From IMG/VR virus record IMGVR_UViG_3300032116_000817, positions 1-32,627 of that record: 32,627 nucleotides of DNA, one strand, 5' to 3'. A program made the translations under genes and the position numbers. This DNA comes from a virus. The notes under the pieces are model-generated. The model had not been told where the DNA came from and made no database searches. It saw only the letters and a program-made list of their open reading frames with translations. Shown piece after piece: positions 6,861-16,157 of this stretch (position 1 is its first letter; every line of letters starts with the position of its first letter).

Positions 6861-9800
6861 TTATGCAAGAGCAAGAACTCTTAGGTTTTTAATTCTAGGA
6901 ACATGAACTTGACTGCTCGATGTTCCTATTAGTTTTATTCTGAAATAACGGAAAGATGGTAAATTATTTGCGGTAAATGTACATTCTCTAAAATCAACAT
7001 TATTAAATGTTGATAATGTTGAAGGTAAAATATAGTTGTCCGGAAGACCGTCACTATCTTCAAAATTTATAACTTCTTTATATTTGTTTAAATTCAAATA
7101 TCCGGGGAATGGTATGAATATTGGCGAGAAATTAGGATTATCGCTAATTGCATAAAAAGCGCGAATATTTGAACTTGAAGTCAAATGAGAATCTAATATA
7201 ATTTTTATAGATGTAGAGGAAGTTTCTAATTGAACCTCTTTCGAAATGTACTTAAATGAAGTTGGATCATCAATTGGACTATTAACCCTATTATCCTGTG
7301 CATAGTCATCTATAACATCATTGACTCTATTTGTAACCAGAGTAATTGATGATGCTCTTGCATCAATCGTGGGACTTAATAAACTATCAGTAGAAGATAA
7401 ATTGACTCTCAAGTTGAATGATTTTTCTCCTAGTAAATTCTGAACCTCATTTACATCTGAACAGATGATCCTTGGGGAATCTAGATAATTATTTTCGTAT
7501 ATTGAAACTGGTTCAAAACCAACATCTATGAAAGAAGATTCATTACCATTTATACTTGTTCCTTGAGTAGTTCTAATTACTCCACTTATTGATGTTCCAG
7601 TGACTGTAGTGTTTGGGATTATTGGTTGAATTAGTTCAAATTGTATATTTTTGGAGGCAGAAATATTTAATCCTCCCGATGATTTAGATTCATTTATATA
7701 GAGTTTTGGTAAAGAGGTCTCTACAGATCTATCAATTCCAGCAGAAGACATATCAAGTTTAACGTGATATGAATCAAATTCTATTGGATCCTTAATAATT
7801 GAAGTATCAACAAGAGATAAATTATGTTGCTTATTGATTCTTCTTAGAGACACTCCGCCCAATTCATACTTATAAACCAAAGTTCCCACTTCATAATCTT
7901 TTTCAGGTTTTACTATTAATCCATTAATTGCTCCATTTGAGGTAGATTCGTATGGTATTATCTCATTTCCAATAAGCAAATAACCTGGATTTGTTGAAGC
8001 TACTCCAACATTTTCAAAAGATTGGAAGTTGCTGGAGTCATCTACATATATCGAACCTCCGGAGGTTATTGTGCTAGCAACAATATTTTGAGATAGTTTT
8101 GTTGGTTTTATATCACTCTCAACGCCAGAAATAATTACATAATTTTGGGATGAATGCATCCCATGATTTTTTTGATTTACTTTTACATGCAAACCATCAG
8201 AAACTGTAATTATATTACTTGCTGCAATATTTAAATTGACAGTTGAACCAACATCATTTTTATATTGAAGCGATGGTGTTCCAGAAACTATAAAGTCTCC
8301 CTGGACATTATCTACTATTATTTCATTTACTGAAGATATGCTTGATATAGAAACTCTTGCCCCAGACCCCACATTTAATGATCCGGACGAAATTCCGAGA
8401 ACATCGCCAATCTTATATCCTATTCCACCGTTGCTAATAAGAGCTGAAGATACTTTTCCGTTAGTTATAAAAATAGTTGCTGACGCATTTCTTCCATCTC
8501 CCGTAATAGTTTCTAAATTTACGTTAGAAAATACAAGGCTTCCCGAAGATGGAGTATATCCTATGCCAGAATTTATTAGATTTAGTGCTCCAAAAGCAGA
8601 TCCTGCACTTCCGACATAATTTCCAACACCTTTTGAATTTGATTGTAAAATAGTGTTTCCTATTACTAGTCCCGAATTGCTTGGTAGAGATGATGCTAAT
8701 CCAATTCTAAGCTTTCTGGAATTTAGTATAACTGAATCTGGGAATAATTTTTTAGAATAATTTAAAGTCTCATTAGTTAGTTTTGGATTATAGAAATTAA
8801 CAAAACCAGATCTAACAAAATCTGCTCTCCAAAGTTGATATTTTAAATCTTCCCATTGACTTGGTTCCCAAGTTGTTGAATTTTGGGATTTGAACAAGGA
8901 TCCAAAATCTTCTTGATTTGATACAAATGAATTTGTAATTAAATCAGTTTCATTAACTCTTGAAATAAATACCGAATAATCTGGAGATTGTGATAATAAA
9001 ACTATCGCGTATTCTTTATTTCCCTCCAAATAAATGGGATGCTTGAATCTAAATTCAGTTCCTACTGAACCATCATTTGAAATATTAACTTCAGATGGTA
9101 ATTTTGAAATTTGAGAACCATCTAAAATATAATCTGATGGTTTTGGACCGCTGGATACGTATCCATTTGACATAGATCTAAGTTCAAAATCTACAGTAAG
9201 ACCATCAGTTGATGGCTTGGAATTGAAGTAAATAACACACTTACTCAAAAATACTCCCTTTGAACCTACAGTAAATGATTGAGCTAAAGGATCTCTCGCA
9301 CAAATATTTGCTCCTTTCCCTACAAGTCTATTTGTAATTTTATCTCCCAATTCTTTGGATACATTTCCTCCTCCACCTCTTTCAAAGTTGTTAATTCCAA
9401 GTTGTTCTGCTACACTTCTTAGTCCTCCAGTTAATCCAACAGCAGCTGCTGCCTCTACTAATCTTTGCTGAGCACCTTGAGCATAAACTGGTCCATCATA
9501 GTTTATTTGTGTTGGTGCTGCGGGTGCTGCGGGTGCTGCGGGTGCTGCAGGTGCTGCAGGTGCTGCAGGTGCCGCTGGTTGTGGAGGGGGACTATAACTA
9601 TATGATGGCGGTGGTGGAGGCGGTGGGGTATTATCGACAGAAGTTCTAGATACAGTTTCTTGGGTTATATCTGTTTTAAGAACTCTTTCTTGAGTTTGCC
9701 CAGTTTCTAATATTTCCCTTGATGCTAATTTATAGGTTCTTACTGAAATTGTGGTAGGTTGGATAGTTTCTACAAATCCACTTGCAGTAAAGTTTTCTTG

Positions 9801-12800
9801 CGCATCTGTTGAGGATTGATCTGACAATTTAAATGTCTTTGTTCCTGTGCCAAATTTAACCAATGAGTCTTTTGCTGGGTATATAAAGAAACTACCCATA
9901 ACAACGGAACTGTAATCTACTTTCAATCTTGTACGAAGAACTTTAGCTTTTGCCTTAGAAGTAGCACCTTCTAGAATCATATTAGGGAAAACAATTCCAC
10001 CATAACTCGAAGAAGATGTATCTGATAAAAGATAAGTATCTATGTTTAAAATATCAGATGTCTCGCTATAATTGTTTGGAATTTCTACATTTGTGTAGGG
10101 ATTAATTTTGAAGTAAGTTTTAAAATCATTTTCATTTATAATTGCATGAGGACCAGATTTATGTCTTGGATGACAAGCTCTTAATGTTGCATTATGCTGC
10201 AAAGTAGTGCCATTATTAAAACTAGCAATGATATTTTCTCCAATCTGGAACTTTCCTGTACCAGAAACCATTTCTATTTCAAGTAATTTTGGAAAACAAT
10301 TATTTGTAACATCAACACCATCAAAATATGCCTTTACTTCCGTTCCTGGAAGAAGTCCCTTTCCTTCAAATTGAATATTTCTAGACCTTATAAATTGGGA
10401 ATTATCCCTTTTAACCACTCTTTGTCCTACACTTATTGGAGATCCGATAGAAGGATCTAGTGAAATTTTAGTCCCTGTTCTTGAAGTGGTTCCAGTTTCA
10501 AAAGTAGTAATAGTTTTTTCATTGTATATTCTAGTATTTGTGGTCCATCCCTGATAAGTCACTTGCCTTAAATTGGTTTTATTCTCTTCAGTCTTTCTAT
10601 CAGGAGTTCCTGACCATGTAGTTTGCCAATTATTATAAGTAACTAATGCCCCAGATTCATTTAGATTATACACTTTTTTGTATAAATCGGCATCTCCAAC
10701 ATCAGCAATAAAGTTTTCTGCTTCCAATAGTACTGGGGAATCAAACCAAGTATCTGTTGATGGAGTAAGTTCTATTGATCCTTTCCAGTAATTTAAGATA
10801 AAAGGCGTTACACTTTCTGTCCTAGTAGCTATATCTTGACTTCTCCATATAGTATCCGTGTATCTTAATGTGATAATACCATCATTAATAACTACATTTT
10901 CTCCTTCTATGGAGTTATCATCATCTACGGAAATTATTTTATCATTAAATGGAAGTAAATTGATATTTTGTGTATCTATGTTGGGTCTTAATTCTTGTGA
11001 TGATGGATCTATAGAGTTATTTCTTCCAAATGAAAGATCTTGAATAGGTGCCTTATCGTCAGAAAAATTATCTACAAAGAATCCAGATTTAAATTTATTC
11101 AATCCGTTAGAATCTTGAATTAAAAGATTTGAAGTTTTTGATTCAAGAAGAGAAAGGCTTGTATAGTATTCTAGATTTCTTATTCTATCTTCCAACACTT
11201 TAATATCATGCATTCGATATCTTTTATGTTCAGTGAGATTTATAACTGCATCTGAAGCATTGTAAAGATATGGTGGTAAATTAATAGTCGCGATTTCTAA
11301 AGAATCATCTATTGGAACTGGTCTTTCTGGATTTTCTGCAGATGCTCCTAACTTTGTTTGTAAAGTTCCATTTTTGCTCAAATAGATAGTATCTACTCTT
11401 CCGAGATAGAAAGAGTAATTTAATACAATAGATTCATCAGATGCTAAAGAATTTTTAGAAGAATTTTCGGATGTAGTAAATGATCTTCCATAAAATTCTA
11501 GTGGAGATCTAGTATCAATTGTTGCAGTATAAGGAGAAACTCTTGGTCTAATATCAATAATATCAGTCACTCTAGTATTGTCAACGACTGCTATTTCTTT
11601 TGAATAATCACATTCAAAATAAGAGTTTCTTGTTGTTATATCTCCTTCATCTGAAGAATCATAATATGCATTGGAAAAATATATTTTTAATTGTCTGGTT
11701 GGAGAATTAAAGTTAGATTTCTTTACTACAGTAGAGTAATCATAGAAAGTTGATCTTTGTCCAGAATTGAATGAGTAATGAGTAGTAATGTCATTACTAT
11801 CAGAATCCGAAGATGCTAAAATACACTTAATGTTAGACTCTTCAAACAATAAGGTTTCTCCAATTCTGAACGAAATATTATTTTTTGAAATATATCTAAT
11901 TTCAGAATCTGTTTTTCTTTCTACTAAAATTGCAACCGATCCACTAGACTCGCCTATAATTTTCTCTCCGATTATTAGATCCGAAGTTTTTCCACTCTGA
12001 CTTCCTATTGAAGAAAGTAACAATGATGGGGAATTGGCAGCGGAAGTTCCCTTAGATTCAAATATTGCATGAATTTCAATTACATCTGGATAATTTAGAG
12101 AAATTAGATCATCCTCAACTCTTGTTCCATAAGGATAATTTCCATACACTAGTCCATTGTTTATTGTATCTTGTCCAGTACCAGAACCTTCTAGTATTGA
12201 CTTGTCAATAATTGTATAATTGATTCTATTTTTCTTTTTGATTTTTTCTTTTGGTTTGCTTTTTCTAATAGTAGCAACTAAAGTAGATCCACCCAAATCA
12301 AATGAAATATTACTAATTGTTAAAGTATTTCCATTAATAGAAAACTTATCTTTAGTCAATGTTTGTATAGTTCCATTTGAATTTGTTAAAGTATATCTTT
12401 CTTCATCAAATGGCAAAAATGATTCGTCTGGATCACTTAAAGAAACTATCAATTTATCTGAAGTTATTATTTGATTATCAAAACTTTTTCTAATTGTTAA
12501 TGTAGAATTTGTTAAATCAACATTGGAAATATTACTTTTTGATAATTTTGAGTATAAAGTATTATCTTGTGATGATACTAAAGAAGTTGTTAATATTTCT
12601 AAATCATTCACAATAATGTTACTTGATGGGATACCACCTTCTATAAAATTTGATACGGAAGTAACTCCTACCGCTTCTATGGATGCAGTATTAATCCCAC
12701 TGACTTTTGCATAATAAGGCAAAGACAACTTTTGTGGATTTGTATATTTTATTATTTCTCCAACCTTTACATTTTTTCCAGAGAAAAGAGGATTTGTACT

Positions 12801-14570
12801 TGTAATGATAATAGAAGAATTGTTTGGTACTATGCTAGCAATTCCAACATTAAATTTGGTTGTTTGGATGACATCAGCAGAGAAAGTCTTTCCTGTTCCT
12901 ACTGTTCCATATACTGATCTAACATCAGAAATTCCATATGAAATTACATTCCTACAAATTCTGCTGATTGTCTCATCTCCATCAAAAATCAGAGTCTCAA
13001 AATTTGAAAATTCTCCTGTTGTTTGATAGAGAACCATTAAAGTACTATTACTTACGGAGGTTTTTAAGAATCCAGTAGCTCCACTATTCTTCCCTTTAAC
13101 AAAAGTAGGAGTACTTAATGTTATTGCTTCATTTAAAGTTATTTCTGTAGTTGTTTGAATATCATATAATGATATATTCCATTCATTGAGGTTGGGGTTA
13201 TTGCTGTCATATGATCCAGATTCTAGTCTAAAATCATATACTCGCGCAACACCAATTTCTTTTCCTTCTGAAGTTATTCCTGTGTTACCAACTCTAGAAT
13301 CTCTGAGACTAAGGACATAATTATTTCCAATTCCAACTTTCGGAGAACCATAAACTCTATTTAGTTTAAATGTTGGTCCGGTATTATATACGATAGTTTG
13401 ATTTTCTAGTGTTTTTGTTTCTCTTGGTTTAGGGACATCAATAAGAGAACTGCTTATGACTTCGAGTTCATAACCTCTTACATATGCTTTTCCGGGAGAA
13501 ATTTGATATAAAGCAAGATCATCTGAAGGCACTGATCCACCATCAGTTAAATCGGTGGAATTGAATATTCCACTATTACCAAGTTTATCATTTAATGAAT
13601 TTTTCAAAACAACATCAAAAGGTTTTATATAATAATCTCCAGATTCATCATATGTTCTTCTGGCAAATTCTTCTGCCAAACCACTGTATTGAGTATACTT
13701 ATCAGAAGAGTATTTAATAACACCAGATCTTACTCTTGCTAATTCAATGAAATTAGTATCCTCAAAGTCATCTAAACTTTTTTTAAATAAAGAAACAGTG
13801 ATTTTTAATCTATCTGCACCTGGAGAAGAATAATTATTAAATCCTTGAGAATTATCATTTAATTCTTCGTCTAAATCTGAGTTTATAATTTGCTCATTTA
13901 CAAAAAAACCAATTCTATAGTTGGGGGTAAATGAATATTGATCCAATATCAAGGTTTCTTTACTTACCCTTACAAAATGTCCCCTAATAAAATATATACC
14001 ATCGTTGACAGAAAATGAAGATCCTGTTGAGGTACAATTTCTAGAGACAGTTATCCCAAACGGTTCTCCTACTGGAATATTAGAAGTTCCTAGTAATTGA
14101 GAAATTACAATATTATTTGAAGAGAGTTGTTCTCCTTCAACAAATCTAGTTCCAGACCCAACTGTACTGGATTGGAGATAATTGAGGTATAATGTTAAGT
14201 TTCCTCTTTCAGAATTTTGGGGAAGTAAAACTTGGTTTACTACAGCAGTTATTCCAGAAGTTAGACCTGTTATTGTAGAACCTACCAATTGATCTGCATA
14301 AGAAGATACTGGGATTCCCAAATAAGTATTTTCTAATTCTACGCATTCATAAAAGTTATTATAAAAAGTATTTCCAGGGATTACCTTTGCGCCATCTTTA
14401 AAGAAATGCTGCCCAAATTTTTCTATTTGGTTTTGTAGAATTGATTGGAGTGTGGTTAATTCTCTCGCCTGTACGGGATATCCTGGTTTAAATAGGACTT
14501 TATAATAGTCATTGTTTGCGTCAAAATCATCAAAATATGGGGATACATTTAAATTTGTTTGTTGTGACAT
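6861..14570 (-). CDS. Giant DUF4815-type virion protein (2569 aa) in the gp9-gp12 position
   Basis: This is a structural protein, probably of the outer baseplate or tail fibre. The N-terminus has YFDDFDANNDYYKVLFKPGY followed by PVQARELTTLQSILQNQIEK and FGQHFFKDGAKVIPG, which I recognise as the DUF4815 start common in cyanophages. A middle conserved region has DPLAQSFTVGSKGVFLSKC (about residue 1750). The C-terminus ends VPRIKNLRVLALA. Residues about 1645-1690 are a poly-Pro run followed by an Ala-Ala-Pro repeat, a probable flexible hinge. GIGY-type and G-E-x-I-x-G-type beta modules also occur. It sits between gp8 and gp13, where T4 has gp9, 10, 11, 12 and wac, so it may replace several of them (inference). 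The start overlaps no gene and lies six bases after the gp8 stop. No clear ribosome-binding site is seen. Confidence 0.93.
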   Translation of the reverse strand: MSQQTNLNVSPYFDDFDANNDYYKVLFKPGYPVQARELTTLQSILQNQIEKFGQHFFKDGAKVIPGNTFYNNFYECVELENTYLGIPVSSYADQLVGSTITGLTSGITAVVNQVLLPQNSERGNLTLYLNYLQSSTVGSGTRFVEGEQLSSNNIVISQLLGTSNIPVGEPFGITVSRNCTSTGSSFSVNDGIYFIRGHFVRVSKETLILDQYSFTPNYRIGFFVNEQIINSDLDEELNDNSQGFNNYSSPGADRLKITVSLFKKSLDDFEDTNFIELARVRSGVIKYSSDKYTQYSGLAEEFARRTYDESGDYYIKPFDVVLKNSLNDKLGNSGIFNSTDLTDGGSVPSDDLALYQISPGKAYVRGYELEVISSSLIDVPKPRETKTLENQTIVYNTGPTFKLNRVYGSPKVGIGNNYVLSLRDSRVGNTGITSEGKEIGVARVYDFRLESGSYDSNNPNLNEWNISLYDIQTTTEITLNEAITLSTPTFVKGKNSGATGFLKTSVSNSTLMVLYQTTGEFSNFETLIFDGDETISRICRNVISYGISDVRSVYGTVGTGKTFSADVIQTTKFNVGIASIVPNNSSIIITSTNPLFSGKNVKVGEIIKYTNPQKLSLPYYAKVSGINTASIEAVGVTSVSNFIEGGIPSSNIIVNDLEILTTSLVSSQDNTLYSKLSKSNISNVDLTNSTLTIRKSFDNQIITSDKLIVSLSDPDESFLPFDEERYTLTNSNGTIQTLTKDKFSINGNTLTISNISFDLGGSTLVATIRKSKPKEKIKKKNRINYTIIDKSILEGSGTGQDTINNGLVYGNYPYGTRVEDDLISLNYPDVIEIHAIFESKGTSAANSPSLLLSSIGSQSGKTSDLIIGEKIIGESSGSVAILVERKTDSEIRYISKNNISFRIGETLLFEESNIKCILASSDSDSNDITTHYSFNSGQRSTFYDYSTVVKKSNFNSPTRQLKIYFSNAYYDSSDEGDITTRNSYFECDYSKEIAVVDNTRVTDIIDIRPRVSPYTATIDTRSPLEFYGRSFTTSENSSKNSLASDESIVLNYSFYLGRVDTIYLSKNGTLQTKLGASAENPERPVPIDDSLEIATINLPPYLYNASDAVINLTEHKRYRMHDIKVLEDRIRNLEYYTSLSLLESKTSNLLIQDSNGLNKFKSGFFVDNFSDDKAPIQDLSFGRNNSIDPSSQELRPNIDTQNINLLPFNDKIISVDDDNSIEGENVVINDGIITLRYTDTIWRSQDIATRTESVTPFILNYWKGSIELTPSTDTWFDSPVLLEAENFIADVGDADLYKKVYNLNESGALVTYNNWQTTWSGTPDRKTEENKTNLRQVTYQGWTTNTRIYNEKTITTFETGTTSRTGTKISLDPSIGSPISVGQRVVKRDNSQFIRSRNIQFEGKGLLPGTEVKAYFDGVDVTNNCFPKLLEIEMVSGTGKFQIGENIIASFNNGTTLQHNATLRACHPRHKSGPHAIINENDFKTYFKINPYTNVEIPNNYSETSDILNIDTYLLSDTSSSSYGGIVFPNMILEGATSKAKAKVLRTRLKVDYSSVVMGSFFIYPAKDSLVKFGTGTKTFKLSDQSSTDAQENFTASGFVETIQPTTISVRTYKLASREILETGQTQERVLKTDITQETVSRTSVDNTPPPPPPPSYSYSPPPQPAAPAAPAAPAAPAAPAAPAAPTQINYDGPVYAQGAQQRLVEAAAAVGLTGGLRSVAEQLGINNFERGGGGNVSKELGDKITNRLVGKGANICARDPLAQSFTVGSKGVFLSKCVIYFNSKPSTDGLTVDFELRSMSNGYVSSGPKPSDYILDGSQISKLPSEVNISNDGSVGTEFRFKHPIYLEGNKEYAIVLLSQSPDYSVFISRVNETDLITNSFVSNQEDFGSLFKSQNSTTWEPSQWEDLKYQLWRADFVRSGFVNFYNPKLTNETLNYSKKLFPDSVILNSRKLRIGLASSLPSNSGLVIGNTILQSNSKGVGNYVGSAGSAFGALNLINSGIGYTPSSGSLVFSNVNLETITGDGRNASATIFITNGKVSSALISNGGIGYKIGDVLGISSGSLNVGSGARVSISSISSVNEIIVDNVQGDFIVSGTPSLQYKNDVGSTVNLNIAASNIITVSDGLHVKVNQKNHGMHSSQNYVIISGVESDIKPTKLSQNIVASTITSGGSIYVDDSSNFQSFENVGVASTNPGYLLIGNEIIPYESTSNGAINGLIVKPEKDYEVGTLVYKYELGGVSLRRINKQHNLSLVDTSIIKDPIEFDSYHVKLDMSSAGIDRSVETSLPKLYINESKSSGGLNISASKNIQFELIQPIIPNTTVTGTSISGVIRTTQGTSINGNESSFIDVGFEPVSIYENNYLDSPRIICSDVNEVQNLLGEKSFNLRVNLSSTDSLLSPTIDARASSITLVTNRVNDVIDDYAQDNRVNSPIDDPTSFKYISKEVQLETSSTSIKIILDSHLTSSSNIRAFYAISDNPNFSPIFIPFPGYLNLNKYKEVINFEDSDGLPDNYILPSTLSTFNNVDFRECTFTANNLPSFRYFRIKLIGTSSSQVHVPRIKNLRVLALA
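9514..9576 (-). repeat. Seven tandem 9-bp repeats encoding Ala-Ala-Pro
   Basis: On the plus strand the unit GGTGCTGCG occurs three times, then GGTGCTGCA three times, then GGTGCCGCT once, with no interruption. It is in frame and encodes an Ala/Pro repeat directly after a poly-Pro run in the 2569-residue protein. The block is far more GC-rich than its surroundings. Runs of identical copies suggest expansion by replication slippage. Confidence 0.95.
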
Positions 14571-14576
14571 GATTCG

Positions 14577-16127
14577 TTAAAACTGCAAAATGACTTTAAT
14601 ATCTTCTTTTTGATTTGTTGATCTGGTAATAGATGGCCTATTATCAACATAAATTATATTTCCAGAATATTTTTGAACTTCTGGTTGAGCAACTCCGCCA
14701 ACAAAACTTTGTCCCAAATAGTATTTTTTATTATTTATTGTTGTATCTATGCCAGTAAATCCAGAATCAATATTCAAAGTTCCTCCAGTATTTCCAGTAA
14801 TTGTTAAACTACCTCCAGATGATATTGAACTTGTAAATTCGTTCAAATTAAATCCATATATGGGATTTGTTTGTTGAGAACCGTCAGTGTTAATTCCTGC
14901 TATAGATCTATCTTGCCAGTATTTTAAAACACCCGTGTTTTGATCGTAACTAACTACTCTTCCTGCTGCAGTAACTCCGGTTCCTATTGTTTGCGTTATT
15001 ACAGAATCTGGAGTAAAAGATGCGGTATTGTATGAAGAACCGGTTAATTTTAATGCGTAAGTAGCACTTGCCTTATCTGATGATAATATAGAACCATTAG
15101 ATGCTCTTGGTCTGTTAATAATTCCAACTCTTGCAATTTGGTTTCCTGTTATAAAATCTGGATTTTGAACATCATTTTCCAATCTAGAATAAATTAATAC
15201 ATTAAATGCCCCCAATTCTCTGTAAATATCAAATCCATGACCTCCTTTAGGTGGAATTATAACGTCAAATGTCGGTCTAGTATCAAAAGTGGTTATTCCA
15301 CCCGCAATTAAATCAACACTGCCAAAGGTATATCCTGATCCTTGATTTGTTATTGTTATTGATTCTACTTTTTGTTCTGAATTAGTTACTATTGTGCATT
15401 CTGCCCCAGTTCCATCTCCTTTTATAGGAACATTTTTGTAAATTTGATTTCCAGATCCTACAGAGACACCTCTATTTGTTATAATTATAGTTTTAATTGA
15501 CCCATCTGTTGAATTATTCTTAATCGCAGCATTTTCTACATTTGATTCCCAATCCGAAGGAACTGGTATATAATCTGTGGATTCGAATTTTACAATATCT
15601 GAAGGTTTTATTGTATACAAATATTTCCAAATATACCCATCATTACTAGATCCGGCTGGTCTTGGTTCTAAGTCTACAAATGTTGGTTCATCTAATGAGG
15701 GTTTCCCTTTTTCATTTTCTGGATTTGTCCCGTTCTCTAGGCAAATATAGACACGATAATCGCTATTTAATACGTAAAAAAATGAAGTATATAAAGTAGA
15801 AGAATCTGATATTTCAGGACGATTTGAAATTGTATAATCATGTCTATAATAATCATAAACTCTTCCAGAAGACCAAGTTATTTTTGGTATTACTAATCTA
15901 ACATCATTACTATTAATTTTTTTCAATGAGATCATTGTTTCCCAACAAATATTCTCATCATTAAAACTATCTTTGTGGGAAGGGGGATCTGAATCCCAAG
16001 TAGATAATACCTCTGATGGGTTTGGTAGACCTACAAAGGTATAGTATGAATCTTGAGTGGAAGAAATTGAACTCAAAAAATTTTTAGCATTTAATATTCT
16101 AAATTGATCAGTTATAATTGCCGACAT
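14577..16127 (-). CDS. gp8: Baseplate wedge protein gp8
   Basis: gp8 is a dimeric wedge component that links gp6/gp7 with the outer baseplate. The C-terminal signature YVDNRPSITRSTNQKEDIKV followed by ILQF matches T4 YMENRPPIIMAMDQTEEINI followed by LFTF. The N-terminal region has ITDQFRILNAKNFL and PRPAGSSNDGYIWKYLYTIK, which corresponds to the T4 GDGYVWEYLFEIPP segment. The protein is 516 residues against 334 in T4. The extra length includes a beta-rich stretch with ITNQGSGY (about residue 260) and a GTGVTAAGRVVSYD module, both seen in other proteins here. The ATG follows a TTAT-repeat with late-promoter-like AATAAATA motifs. No clear ribosome-binding site is seen. Confidence 0.93.
   Translation of the reverse strand: MSAIITDQFRILNAKNFLSSISSTQDSYYTFVGLPNPSEVLSTWDSDPPSHKDSFNDENICWETMISLKKINSNDVRLVIPKITWSSGRVYDYYRHDYTISNRPEISDSSTLYTSFFYVLNSDYRVYICLENGTNPENEKGKPSLDEPTFVDLEPRPAGSSNDGYIWKYLYTIKPSDIVKFESTDYIPVPSDWESNVENAAIKNNSTDGSIKTIIITNRGVSVGSGNQIYKNVPIKGDGTGAECTIVTNSEQKVESITITNQGSGYTFGSVDLIAGGITTFDTRPTFDVIIPPKGGHGFDIYRELGAFNVLIYSRLENDVQNPDFITGNQIARVGIINRPRASNGSILSSDKASATYALKLTGSSYNTASFTPDSVITQTIGTGVTAAGRVVSYDQNTGVLKYWQDRSIAGINTDGSQQTNPIYGFNLNEFTSSISSGGSLTITGNTGGTLNIDSGFTGIDTTINNKKYYLGQSFVGGVAQPEVQKYSGNIIYVDNRPSITRSTNQKEDIKVILQF
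14732..14739 (-). promoter_or_regulatory. AATAAATA inside gp8, possible late promoter for the 2569-residue gene
   Basis: The minus strand reads AATAAATA within the gp8 coding region, about 160 bases before the start of the DUF4815-type gene. The coding sequence here (Asn-Asn-Lys-Lys codons) is AT-rich, so the match may be chance. Confidence 0.15.
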
Positions 16128-16141
16128 TTTTTATGAGGTTT

Positions 16142-16157
16142 TATTTATTTATTTATT
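16142..16157 (-). promoter_or_regulatory. Triple overlapping AATAAATA late-promoter-like motif before gp8
   Basis: A four-base repeat (TTAT on the plus strand) creates three overlapping copies of AATAAATA on the minus strand, at 16150-16157, 16146-16153 and 16142-16149. They lie 15-30 bases before the gp8 ATG and next to the stop codon of the upstream giant gene. Several registers of the same element could give several start sites. Confidence 0.45.
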
